A stretch of 64,000 nt of DNA from Bradyrhizobium sp. Rc3b. GTDB lineage: Bacteria; Pseudomonadota; Alphaproteobacteria; Rhizobiales; Xanthobacteraceae. The DNA is taken from contig NZ_FOUS01000007.1 in NCBI RefSeq assembly GCF_900114915.1, positions 248,001-312,000 on the forward strand, in the 5' to 3' direction. Position 1 is the stretch's first letter, and each line of letters opens with the position of its first letter. This document shows, one piece after another, positions 41,973 through 49,795 of the stretch. The notes beneath the pieces are model-generated. The model saw nothing but the letters and a program-made list of their open reading frames with translations. It was not told where the DNA came from and did no database searches. The translations under genes were made by a program, and so were the position numbers.

Positions 41973-41999
41973 GGACAGTTCTCCGCCTGGCTGGGCATC

Positions 42000-42039
42000 C
42001 ATATGGCGACGAAGAGGCTTGCCGACAGGTCGCCATATG
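42000..42039. promoter_or_regulatory. Inverted repeat, likely TetR-family operator
   Basis: Exact 11-base arms CATATGGCGAC (42,000-42,010) and GTCGCCATATG (42,029-42,039) with 18 bases between. It lies 27 bases upstream of the esterase start and 57 bases before the TetR start. Such divergent, symmetric sites are typical of autoregulating TetR proteins. Confidence 0.65.
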
Positions 42040-42096
42040 CGCGTATAATGCGAGCATTCGCTCGCTTTTCCTACTCGCATTCGGATCGCAAAGCCC

Positions 42097-42720
42097 ATGG
42101 CGCGCACGCCGCCGACAAAACCCCGGAAAAACGCTTTGCAGGCGCGCTCACGCGCCACCGTCGACGCGTTGGTCGAGGCGACCGCTCGCATTCTGGTCCG
42201 CGACGGTTTCGAGAAGGCCAGCACAAACCGCATCGCCGAGATCGCCGGCGTCAGCGTCGGCTCGCTCTACCAGTATTTTCCGAGCAAGGAAGCGCTCGTC
42301 GCCGCCGTGATCGACCGTCACAACGAGGAGATCATGGGCATTGTCCGCACCGCGCTCGCGGAAGTCGCCGACCTACCGATCGACAAGGCGGTGCGAAAGC
42401 TCGTCACCATCGCAATCGAAGCCCACCGCATCGACCCGAAACTGCACCGGGTGCTCGCCGAGCAGATCCCCCGCACCGGCCAGCTCAAAGACGTCGAAGC
42501 CTTCAACCGCGAGGTCCATGACCTCGTGCGCACCTATCTCGAAAGCCGCCGCAAGGAGATGCGCAAGATCGACCTCGACGTCGCGACCTTCATCTGCGTC
42601 AGTTCGATCGAGGCGGTCGCGCACAACACGGTGCTGAACGGACCCGAAATGCTGTCGGAGAAGATGGTGCGGACGCTGGTCGACGAGACGACGCGGATGG
42701 TCGTGGGGTATTTGAGGTAG
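42097..42720 (+). CDS. TetR-family transcriptional regulator
   Basis: A 207-residue regulator. The N-terminal TetR HTH is clear: ALVEATARILVRDGFEKAS, then TNRIAEIAGVSVGSLYQYFPSKEALVAAVIDRH, with the family-typical SLYQYFPSKE. A basic RKNALQARSRA leader precedes it. The C-terminal helical ligand and dimer domain is not specific. It is divergent from the esterase gene, with a shared inverted repeat, and presumably represses that gene and itself. The effector is unknown. Confidence 0.94.
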   Translation: MARTPPTKPRKNALQARSRATVDALVEATARILVRDGFEKASTNRIAEIAGVSVGSLYQYFPSKEALVAAVIDRHNEEIMGIVRTALAEVADLPIDKAVRKLVTIAIEAHRIDPKLHRVLAEQIPRTGQLKDVEAFNREVHDLVRTYLESRRKEMRKIDLDVATFICVSSIEAVAHNTVLNGPEMLSEKMVRTLVDETTRMVVGYLR

Positions 42721-42748
42721 GCGGCCCTTAGAGAGATCTGATCTAGGC

Positions 42749-43624
42749 TCAAAAGTGATAGTTCACGCCCACTCGCGCCACGTGGAAATCCGCCCGGCCG
42801 AAATTCGCCGTGTATTTGGACAGGGTCGGGCCAATGCCCGTTGCGAGTGCGGTGGCCGTCACTGACGATTTGCCGAGGTCGACGTAGAGATATTCGGCCT
42901 TGAAGCTCCAGCGAGGCGCAAAGCGCCATTCGCCGCCTCCACCCACCGTCCAGCCAGCTTGAATGCGGGAATCGGTGCCCGTAAAGCAAGTCGATCCGAT
43001 CGTACAGCTGAATGAAGTGCCGGCGACGGAGACACTGAAAGCGCCACCCGGTCCGTTCGCGATGTAGTCGTCGAATGTCGCCACTCGACCAAAAGCAAAG
43101 CCGCCGGTCCCATACAGAAGAACGCTAGGCGTGACCAGCGCCCCCAGACGCCCACGAATGCTCCCCCACCAGTCAATCTTTTGCTCGGCCGAGATGGTCT
43201 GCGCGAAAGCTGGGGGCAGAATCGGCGTTGTTTCGCGACCGCTTCCGCGCAAGCTGGATGCGCTCAAGTCACCTTCAACGCCGACGAGCCATTTGCCACC
43301 CAGCTGCCAATTGTAGCCCGCTTGCAGGCCCCCCGTGACACCACTCATCGAAAAATCGTGAGGGTTGGGAGCAACCTGCCCCGCAAACGGAGGCGCAATC
43401 GGAACTCCAGGATTGAAGATGAAAGCGGAGGCCGCGTCACCGGTGAAATTCACGGTCCGGTCTGCCCATGCGCCGCCAACGTTGCCGCCAGCATAGAATC
43501 CCGTCCAGCTTGGGCTGGAGTCAGCCGTGCGCGCTTTCGTGAAAAGTGCGGGGCTTTGGTCAGCAGCTTCCGCCCCCGACGCGACACTCGCCAAGACTGC
43601 TACAGCAGCCAGTGCTCTTCCCAC
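42749..43624 (-). CDS. Outer-membrane beta-barrel protein (Omp25/Omp31-like)
   Basis: A 291-residue exported barrel. It starts with GTG at 43,624 (good GGAGGGGG just upstream), giving a signal peptide that ends ASGAEA before ADQSP. The barrel start SWTGFYAGGNVGGAWADRTV is the hallmark of the Omp25/Omp31-like eight-stranded family, followed by GGLQAGYNWQLGGKWLVGVEGDLSAS and GWTVGGGGEWRFAPRWSFKAEYLYVDLG. It ends with YHF, a terminal Phe suited to BAM recognition. A Cys pair (SCTIGSTC) is in an extracellular loop. It probably serves in envelope stability. It is the last gene before the tRNA-linked repeat that bounds the island. Confidence 0.93.
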   Translation of the reverse strand: MGRALAAVAVLASVASGAEAADQSPALFTKARTADSSPSWTGFYAGGNVGGAWADRTVNFTGDAASAFIFNPGVPIAPPFAGQVAPNPHDFSMSGVTGGLQAGYNWQLGGKWLVGVEGDLSASSLRGSGRETTPILPPAFAQTISAEQKIDWWGSIRGRLGALVTPSVLLYGTGGFAFGRVATFDDYIANGPGGAFSVSVAGTSFSCTIGSTCFTGTDSRIQAGWTVGGGGEWRFAPRWSFKAEYLYVDLGKSSVTATALATGIGPTLSKYTANFGRADFHVARVGVNYHF

Positions 43625-43784
43625 GGGACGCCCCCTCCGCGATTCCAACGCGCCCGAAATTCTTAAATCATGTTGACGCTGCACGCTGTGACGCCAGGGC
43701 AACACTCGCGGAACGTTGCAACCCAAGCGGAAACGTGCGGCCCACGGTAAACCCGGCCGAAAAGGAATTTGATTCTTTGAAAAA

Positions 43785-43829
43785 TGGTCGGAGCGAGAGG
43801 ATTTGAACCTCCGACCCCTAGTCTCCCAG
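43785..43829 (-). repeat. Distal 45-bp att-like copy of the tRNA-Pro 3' half
   Basis: Identical over 45 bases to 51,014-51,058, the CCA end through the anticodon of the intact tRNA-Pro(GGG). It lacks the 5' half and cannot be functional. Orientation and content are as expected for the distal attachment site left by an element inserted in the 3' end of that tRNA gene. Confidence 0.88.
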
Positions 43830-44042
43830 GCGACGGCAGATCGTTGCTTCTACGGGAGAATTTTTGGAAACGACGGAGCGGCTTCGGTTTGCAAAGACAG
43901 GGTCTTTTACCGAAATTGTAAACCGATCGGGAGGCTGCACACGGCGCCAGCGAACGGCCGAGCGTGGCTGTGCTTGATACACACTTTGCTACACATCGCC
44001 GGGAATTTGTTCTCTCTGTGTTCTCATGCCATAACGCCGCCC

Positions 44043-44370
44043 ATGACCGACGAACTCTCCCTGCGCCGCGCCGTGATAGGCGGTAAAACCGCGCCTGACG
44101 ACCATGTCGTGATCTGGGACCATCTTCACATCGGCCGCATTTTCAGAACCACTGCCGTCGGCGGCGGCGCCGATTGGTCCTGGTCATGCTTTCTGCCCAA
44201 CGTGCCGCAGCGGAGTGCCCATCGCGGCCACGCCGCCAGCCTGGACGCGGCCAAGATGGCGTTCCGATCCGCTTGGGCGGCTTTGCAATCGGACCCTCAG
44301 TTACGACGAGATCAAGCAGGCGCGCGTGACCGACGCCGACCGCAGCCGTCCCTGGCATAAGGGCGCATGA
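44043..44370 (+). pseudogene. Small hypothetical protein with apparent frameshift
   Basis: The frame from ATG 44,043 (MTDELSLRRAVIGG...) is protein-like, with DHVVIWDHLHIGRIF and SLDAAKMAFRSAWAALQ. After about 44,285 it turns Arg/Gln-rich and ends at 44,360, whereas a neighbouring frame continues plausibly (LSYDEIKQARVTDADRSRP) to a stop at 44,368-44,370. The simplest reading is a one-base frameshift near 44,285-44,300. Alternatively the short frame is real. No family is recognised. It is the first gene inside the island from the left. Confidence 0.5.
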
Positions 44371-44547
44371 CGGGAGCGCCGGCGAGTTCGACGAGCCGAT
44401 CGCGCTGGCTTTCCAGGAACGAAGGCCCGGGGATGAGATTATGAGTCTCGCTGGCTTGCCGCCGAGCTGGCGGAGCGGACCCCGGCCCATACCCCCCTAG
44501 CGCCCCTGCGAGCCGGGGCCGTCTCTCCGCTGCTTTTGTATCGGAGT

Positions 44548-44919
44548 ATGCGTATGCGTTCCTCGCCCTCGATCGTGCCGGCCGATCGCCTCGACCGCGA
44601 CATCTACCTGGTGCTTGAGGATTTCGGCGCGGGTGCCGGGTGCGCATGGCGTGAGACCGACGAGGCCGACACCGATCTCGAGACCGTCCTACAGGACATC
44701 CTCTCCGGCCAATATGCCTATCCGCTTCGGATCGTGCGCTTCAATGCGATCGAGCGCTGGTCCCGCGACGCGACGTCCGACCTTGCCGACGCGCTGGCCG
44801 AGCGCGCCGCCAACTCCGACGCCGAGATCTCGCCGGCTCTGCAGGATTTCATCAACGCCAACGCGACGCGACGATTTGACCTGCAGCTCGCCCTGCCCCT
44901 GCGCGGCGCTGCCCGATGA
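44548..44919 (+). CDS. Hypothetical protein
   Basis: About 123 residues starting at ATG 44,548 (or 44,554), with CGGAG just upstream. The composition is convincingly protein-like: PADRLDRDIYLVLEDFG, TDLETVLQDILSGQYAYPLRIVRF, NAIERWSRDATSDLADALAERA. It is soluble and acidic, with no signal peptide or motif I can place. In this island it lies between the frameshifted gene and a small lipoprotein-like ORF. The function is unknown. Confidence 0.65.
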   Translation: MRMRSSPSIVPADRLDRDIYLVLEDFGAGAGCAWRETDEADTDLETVLQDILSGQYAYPLRIVRFNAIERWSRDATSDLADALAERAANSDAEISPALQDFINANATRRFDLQLALPLRGAAR

Positions 44920-45091
44920 CATCTGAAGGCAGGCCTGTGGGCTCGGCGAAATGCGCCGCGGCCGGCCGGCGCGCGGGGCGAACATGCCATTCACGGCCGC
45001 GTGTACGAAGCCAATTGAGGCCTCCAACGAAGCGAAGCTGAAACAATGCAATCCGATACTGCGACGGTAACGACCGTTGCGGGAGGCTCAA

Positions 45092-45244
45092 ATGCGTAGC
45101 CTGATTTTCGGTACGGCTCTCCTGGCGCTGGCGACCATCGGATGTTCCACGTTTATTTCCGCTGCCCTTTCTGCCGCGAGGGATGCAAAGGCCGCAACAT
45201 TCTCAGAACGGTTCGCGCCGGCAATGACTCTCCCAGCCGGCTAG
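45092..45244 (+). CDS. 50-residue small exported or lipoprotein-like peptide
   Basis: An ATG frame of 50 codons preceded by GGGAGG with ideal spacing (five bases). The N-terminus MRSLIFGTALLALATIGCS has a basic start, a hydrophobic core and a Cys at position 18, resembling a lipoprotein signal, although TIGC departs from the ideal L-x-G/A-C box. The rest (32 residues) is short and Ala-rich. Coding is supported mainly by the ribosome binding site and signal-like start. The function is unknown. Confidence 0.55.
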   Translation: MRSLIFGTALLALATIGCSTFISAALSAARDAKAATFSERFAPAMTLPAG

Positions 45245-45282
45245 GTCCGCCAGCGTGAAACGGCGAGTCGATTGCGACCGCC

Positions 45283-45438
45283 TTAATGGGGAGCTTTGCC
45301 TTCTCGGTTGAGCAGCTCCAGTCGTCGTTCTAGCTCTTGCTTCTTCGCCGCAAGCTTCTCCGCCAAAACATCATTGACGACGGTGTGGAGTCGCCACAGC
45401 TCTTCGAGAGACATGCTCTCAAGAGGCTTCCGATCCAT
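45283..45438 (-). CDS. H-NS-like N-terminal oligomerisation domain only (truncated H-NS)
   Basis: A 51-residue frame starting MDRKPLESMSLEELWRLH and continuing VVNDVLAEKLAAKKQELER to LELLNREGKAPH. This is the N-terminal coiled-coil dimerisation part of rhizobial H-NS-family proteins ('LESMS.dELW.LH......L...i.aek..Le.rL..L'). Family members are about 100-115 residues and end with a DNA-binding segment containing W-x-G-R-G; here a stop follows residue 51 and no such segment is encoded downstream in any frame I read. It could heterodimerise with full-length H-NS and weaken silencing, as H-NST proteins do in enterobacteria; that is inference. Confidence 0.7.
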   Translation of the reverse strand: MDRKPLESMSLEELWRLHTVVNDVLAEKLAAKKQELERRLELLNREGKAPH

Positions 45439-45588
45439 GAATCCCCCCGACTCACGTATCGCACAAGGTTAGCGACAAGAACGAGACACTGCCACTTTCT
45501 CCCGACGAGATTCACATTTGCGAATGAAGGTACAAAGGTGAATGCCCTCCCTTAGCTTGCTGGGCATATTGGTTGGGAGCATGCTGCA

Positions 45589-45903
45589 TTGACTGATAAC
45601 ATTCCGGCGCAGAGCCGATATTTCGTTCGAATGGGCGGCAAGGGTTGGATGGTTTACGATCGAGTACGCAAGGGCCCGACACTGATAGGGACCGCCTGGG
45701 CAGCCAATTTGACAAAGGAGCAAGCCGAACAAATCCTACGCTCGCTTACTTCTTCGGCCGCGGAGAAGCCACTTTCTGCAACCGACCGAGGCCCACAGTT
45801 CCCGATCTCGCAAATTGAGCGGGAAGTCTTATTTTCGGTCCATGCGTATGACGTACGAGCTCTGCTTGGCTACCGCCGCCAAGCACGTCCCTTCAGGGCC
45901 TGA
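45589..45903 (+). CDS. Hypothetical protein, 5' uncertain
   Basis: About 104 residues from TTG 45,589, or 90 from ATG 45,631. The first half is the convincing part: YFVRMGGKGWMVYDRVRKGP, then AANLTKEQAEQILRSL. It resembles small rhizobial proteins that combine a 'GWMVWDR...GPA' stretch with an 'LT.EqA..i...L' helix, of unknown role. The last 20 codons overlap the DNA ligase gene that follows in another frame, so the true end may have drifted. Low-complexity signals absent. Confidence 0.55.
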   Translation: MTDNIPAQSRYFVRMGGKGWMVYDRVRKGPTLIGTAWAANLTKEQAEQILRSLTSSAAEKPLSATDRGPQFPISQIEREVLFSVHAYDVRALLGYRRQARPFRA

Positions 45904-46555
45904 CTGGATCCACGAGGTAAAGTACGACGGCTACCGAATGCTGGTCATTCGGCAGAACGAGCGGGTGCGCCTCCTCTCTCGCAACGGTACGGATTGGACC
46001 AAGCGCTACCCCTGGATCGTCCAGGCCGCGCTGAAGAACCGCGAGCGGCACTTCGTCGACGGAGAGGCCGTGGTGCTCGGCGTCGACGGCGTCTCCGACT
46101 TCAACGCCCTGCATTCGCGTCGGCATGATGACGAGGTGCAGCTTTACGCCTTCGATATCCTTGTGCGCGGCGGCGAAGATCTGCGGCCCCTGCCCCTCTC
46201 GCTGCGCAAGAGCAACCTGGCGCGCTTGCTGCGCGGCCGGCCTGACGACATGTTCGTTACGCCATTCGAGGCAGGCGAGATCGGGAGCGAGGTCTATCGC
46301 GCCGCGGTTCGCATGGGCCTCGAGGGGCTGGTCTCCAAGCGTCGCGATCGGCGCTATAGCAGCGGTCGCTCCAAGGACTGGATCAAGGTCAAGAACCGGA
46401 CGCATCCCGCGATGTCGCGGGTGATGGACGCCCTCAATAGCCCTTCCGTTAGATGCGGTAGTGGTCCCGATCTGAACACGGGAAAGCCGCTGTCATGTCA
46501 GCTGTCTGGAGAGGACCGAACGTCACATGATCGTTCGCCTGACGGCTGCTTATGA
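45842..46555 (+). CDS. Minimal ATP-dependent DNA ligase (adenylation domain only)
   Basis: A 237-residue protein of the LigD/ATP-ligase adenylation family. Motif I is WIHEVKYDGYR, with the AMP-accepting Lys27; motif III is FVDGEAVV, IIIa YAFDIL, motif IV MGLEGLVSKRRD and motif V WIKVKN. There is no C-terminal OB-fold, which full ligases (LigD, LigC) need for efficient sealing. After about residue 195 the frame (NSPSVRCGSG...) is unlike the family, so the end may be altered. Short ligase-like proteins of this size recur in Bradyrhizobium. A DNA repair or end-joining role is inferred. No Ku gene is in the window. Confidence 0.8.
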   Translation: MRMTYELCLATAAKHVPSGPDWIHEVKYDGYRMLVIRQNERVRLLSRNGTDWTKRYPWIVQAALKNRERHFVDGEAVVLGVDGVSDFNALHSRRHDDEVQLYAFDILVRGGEDLRPLPLSLRKSNLARLLRGRPDDMFVTPFEAGEIGSEVYRAAVRMGLEGLVSKRRDRRYSSGRSKDWIKVKNRTHPAMSRVMDALNSPSVRCGSGPDLNTGKPLSCQLSGEDRTSHDRSPDGCL

Positions 46556-46685
46556 CCCAATTCGGACTTGGTTTGCCATGGGCGATTCAAGCCCTTCCGA
46601 AAATGAATTTAAGCGGTTCAGTCTGAGTATTTTTGTAGTATCCTGTTGGACCCTCCAGCTCCGCAATATTTGGAAGGAGGTTTGG

Positions 46686-47138
46686 ATGAACAAGTCCTTT
46701 GCCGGTGCCATTTTGATCGCGTTGGCAAGTTCTGCGATGGCTCAAGATGCGATGAAGGTGGTCAAGCCCGATGGGTTGACGTGGATAGAGCATCCGGTCT
46801 TCAGGGGCGCGCAAACCGCCCTCTTGATCGGTGACCTAACAAAGGCCGAGACGATCGTCCAGCGGGTCAAATTCCCGCCGAATTATAAAGTTCCGCCGCA
46901 TACTCATCCCTATGCCGAGGTCGTCACCGTGATGAGTGGCAGCTTTGGGAACGCCATGGGGGAAAAGTTTGATCCCTCGAAAGGCGAGATATTGAAGCCG
47001 GGCTCCGTCTTCACGCTGCCGGCGAAGCACCCCCACTATGTATGGACGACAAACGAAGAAACGATGGTCCAAATTGTATTCACCGGGCCGGGGGGCATTG
47101 TGTTCATCGATCCAGCCGACGATCCGCGCAAGAAGTAA
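46686..47138 (+). CDS. Exported cupin-domain protein
   Basis: A 150-residue single-domain cupin with a signal peptide (1-19, ending SSAMAQ before DAMKVV). Cupin motif 1 is PPHTHPYAEVVTVMSG, with two His and a Glu that bind metal; motif 2 is PGSVFTLPAKHPHYVWTT, with the final His. Both are complete. The start at 46,686 has AAGGAGG six bases upstream. It is followed by a hairpin terminator. Such small periplasmic cupins are usually stress or sensor proteins; the ligand is unknown. It is the best-preserved gene in the island. Confidence 0.85.
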   Translation: MNKSFAGAILIALASSAMAQDAMKVVKPDGLTWIEHPVFRGAQTALLIGDLTKAETIVQRVKFPPNYKVPPHTHPYAEVVTVMSGSFGNAMGEKFDPSKGEILKPGSVFTLPAKHPHYVWTTNEETMVQIVFTGPGGIVFIDPADDPRKK

Positions 47139-47159
47139 AAACGAAGCGCCGAAGCATAA

Positions 47160-47190
47160 AAAGAGGCCACCTCAATCGGGTGGCCTCTTT
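47160..47190 (+). terminator. Hairpin terminator after the cupin gene
   Basis: Perfect 12-base stem AAAGAGGCCACC / GGTGGCCTCTTT with a short loop, about 20 bases past the stop codon. The T run is short (three), so efficiency may be modest. Confidence 0.75.
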
Positions 47191-47344
47191 CGTCATTCCG
47201 GCACCGGCGCGATGTCGGCTGTTGGCCCTTAGCGGACCTTCACGGGGATGCTCGCTGAGGGCCGCTTGTGACCCAAAGCGGTCCTCGTTATCGGTCATTC
47301 AAAGTTGAACATTCCGGGACAGACAGAGTAGATAAATTCGCCTT

Positions 47345-47887
47345 ATGCAACCGGAGCAGCAACCTTGTCGCGGTGCGTTCTTTGTGCCGTTTAGGATCAG
47401 TAGCCGAATGAAGCGACCACGTCCGCAACCGCCAAAAGACGCACCTCCGGACGCAGCATGGCTTGGGGGGCCGATCTCTTGGTTCTCGATTTCGCTGACC
47501 GTTCGGGCGGATGATCTCCATCCTGAGCATGTGACCCATCTTTTCGCTGTCGAGCCAACCCATTCACAAGTCAAAGGCCTACCGCGTTCGGCGAGGGCAA
47601 ACGCACCTCCCGCCACGTTCGGTTCCTGGGCGGTTTGTCTAACGTCGGAAGAGACCGACGAATGGGACGTTACGGAAGCAGTTAGAACGCTGATCGCCCG
47701 CTTTCCTCAAGCGCCCACTGTCTGGGAACAGCTACCTGTGGGGGCACAAATTCGCTTGAGCTTTGGTCTCCACCTCGAAACTAGAAATCAGGGATTTTCG
47801 ATACCTGCTGACATCCTCAAGTTCGCGGCCGACCGCAACATCGAGCTTGATTTCGACATATACAGCGAGCGAACGGCGACTGTATGA
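47345..47887 (+). CDS. DUF4279 domain protein
   Basis: About 180 residues, the family part starting near residue 45: SWFSISLTVRADDLHPEHVTHLFAVEPTHSQVKG, then GSWAVCLTSEETDEWDVTEAVRTLIARFPQ, and ending FSIPADILKFAADRNIELDFDIY. This is the DUF4279 pattern ('fsi.lri.~dd~dpe.it..lgi.Pt...kkG', 'W.l', 'D.Y' near the end). The function is unknown; many members are encoded near toxins or in islands. The first 44 residues are low in family signal, so the true start may be Met 22 (47,408) or later. Confidence 0.75.
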   Translation: MQPEQQPCRGAFFVPFRISSRMKRPRPQPPKDAPPDAAWLGGPISWFSISLTVRADDLHPEHVTHLFAVEPTHSQVKGLPRSARANAPPATFGSWAVCLTSEETDEWDVTEAVRTLIARFPQAPTVWEQLPVGAQIRLSFGLHLETRNQGFSIPADILKFAADRNIELDFDIYSERTATV

Positions 47888-48454
47888 GGACCGCTTGTGG
47901 CCCGTGCCAGACCTCGGCCCGGAGCATCGCGAGGTTCCGCTTACTGAAGGTGATCTGAACAAGGCGATGCGGCGAGCTAATGCGAGGGCGCGATGCCAGA
48001 CGATAACCAAGGGCCTCAACCGTGCACTTGCACCTTCAAAGAGCAACTGCACTGCCCCAGATTCCGGTCCGGCGAGTGCAACCAAAAGACAATTCCCGGA
48101 ACCTTCGGGCATCGTAAGTCCAGATTTGGGCGCATCTCGCGACCAGCGTCAGTCCCCAAGAAGGCAAACACCCGCAGCGCGCGCGCTGAAACTGAGTAGG
48201 TAGTCGTGCAATTCACTGGCGCCGGGCACTGAGCCGGGTCTGGTATTGGCCCATAGCTGACCAACCTCGGCATGGTGCGTGATGGCAGCTTCTGACCCTA
48301 AGCGGCCTTCGCGGCCGTGGCATCACTCTGGTTTCCCCAGTTTTTGCCGGTACCTACGGGTAGGGGGCAGTCAAGCCCGTCAAAAGTCCCACTAGCCTGA
48401 CGCGGAATGTGATACGACACTCGCGCAGCGTGGTTTGTCCCGCAGTAGGCCAAC
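47888..48454. other. Gene-free stretch with repeat fragments
   Basis: About 570 bases between DUF4279 and the cyclase fusion. Several frames run through but none looks like a protein family. It contains copies of a short motif (CCGCTT...TGGCCC / TGACCC...AGCGG) near 47,888 and 48,279. Reads as decayed sequence. Confidence 0.5.
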
Positions 48455-49795
48455 ATGGCTGACATCCCGACCACTCACTACGTCAAAAGTGACGACGTCC
48501 ATATTGCCTATCAGGTGATTGGCGACGGTCCACGCGACCTGCTGTTCGTCCCCGGTTTTGTCTCCAATGTTGAAGCGCTTTGGCAATCGCCAGGCCGCGC
48601 CTATTTTTTCCGCAGGCTTGCAACGTTTGCGCGAGTCATCATTTTCGACAAGCGCGGCACCGGAATGTCTGATCGCGGTTCCCAGATCTTCACACTTGAA
48701 CAGCGGATGCACGATGTGCAGGCGGTGCTGGACCAAGTCGGTTCCCAGCGGGCCACCTTGTTTGGCGTATCCGAGGGCGGTCCGATGTCGCTGCTCTATG
48801 CCGCGACGTATCCCGAACGCACGTCCGCTCTGGTTCTTTGTGGCACTTATGCGCGACGCGCGTGGGCTCCTGACTACACATTCGGATGGACTGATGCGCA
48901 GTGGAGCACTTTCCTCGATGACATTGAGCACCACTGGGGCACGACAGATGCAATGAGTTTGCTGATGTGGGCGCCCAGCCTTGCCGGCAATACGCAGGCA
49001 CTTGAGCAAGTTGCTGCCTACTTCAGGGCCTCAGCAAGCCCAGGGGCGGCATCCGCGATCATGCGCATGAACCGGGAAATTGATGTCAGAAATATCCTCC
49101 CCGTCACGCGTGTACCGACCTTAATTTTGCATCGCACCGATGAGCGCGTCATCGACGTGAAGCATGCGCGCTACATGGCGCAGATGATTCCTTCCGCCAA
49201 ACTGATTGAGCTCAGTGGTCAGGACCATGTGGTCTGGGTAGGCAGTCAGGACGCAATCCTTGATGAGGTCGAAGAATTCGTCACTGGGCATCGGCAGGCA
49301 GCCCAGCCAGATAGAGTGCTTGCGACTGTGCTGTTTGTCGACATTGCGGGATCGACGGAACGCGCCGCCATGCTCGGCGACGGCGCCTGGCACGTACTGC
49401 TCGACGCGTTCTATGCCAAAGCGCGGGGCGTGCTCGGCCAGTATCGCGGGCGCGAAATCAACACCGCCGGCGACGGTTTCCTTGCCACGTTCGACGGACC
49501 CGCGCGCGCCGTACGCTGCGCCAGCGCAATCCGCGATGCGGTGCGCTCGCTCGATCTGAAGGTCCGTTGCGGTTTGCATACCGGTGAGTGCGAATTCGTC
49601 GCGCACGATATCGTTGGCATTGCCGTGCATATTGGCGCGCGCGTGGCGGCGCTAGCTGCGCCGGGTGAAGTTCTGGTCTCACAGACGGTTCGCGACCTCG
49701 TAGCAGGCTCCGGATTGACGTTTGAAGAGCGCGGCCGTCACACTCTCAAAGGCGTGCCTGACGAATGGCGTCTGTTCCGTGCGGTGATTACCTAG
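48455..49795 (+). CDS. Alpha/beta hydrolase fused to a class III adenylate/guanylate cyclase domain
   Basis: A 446-residue two-domain protein. Residues 1-280 are an alpha/beta hydrolase: nucleophile Ser106 in LFGVSEGG and a His258 in SGQDHVVW. Residues 285-446 are a class III nucleotide cyclase: metal Asp296 in TVLFVDIAGST, Asp340 in INTAGDGF, and transition-state Arg in IAVHIGARVAA; the usual Asn is His there. ATP versus GTP specificity cannot be decided. The arrangement suggests that the hydrolase half binds or cleaves a ligand to control cyclic nucleotide output. It is complete and in the island; no cyclic nucleotide-binding partner is near. Confidence 0.88.
   Translation: MADIPTTHYVKSDDVHIAYQVIGDGPRDLLFVPGFVSNVEALWQSPGRAYFFRRLATFARVIIFDKRGTGMSDRGSQIFTLEQRMHDVQAVLDQVGSQRATLFGVSEGGPMSLLYAATYPERTSALVLCGTYARRAWAPDYTFGWTDAQWSTFLDDIEHHWGTTDAMSLLMWAPSLAGNTQALEQVAAYFRASASPGAASAIMRMNREIDVRNILPVTRVPTLILHRTDERVIDVKHARYMAQMIPSAKLIELSGQDHVVWVGSQDAILDEVEEFVTGHRQAAQPDRVLATVLFVDIAGSTERAAMLGDGAWHVLLDAFYAKARGVLGQYRGREINTAGDGFLATFDGPARAVRCASAIRDAVRSLDLKVRCGLHTGECEFVAHDIVGIAVHIGARVAALAAPGEVLVSQTVRDLVAGSGLTFEERGRHTLKGVPDEWRLFRAVIT

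Noticed and set aside
43785..43862. Second tRNA-Pro gene
   Set aside because: Only the 3' 45 bases match; the 5' acceptor, D-arm and half the anticodon stem are absent, so it is an att-like fragment.
47763..48203. Plus-strand ORF of 146 codons after DUF4279
   Set aside because: It overlaps DUF4279 out of frame and continues into Ser/Arg/Pro-rich sequence with no family features.
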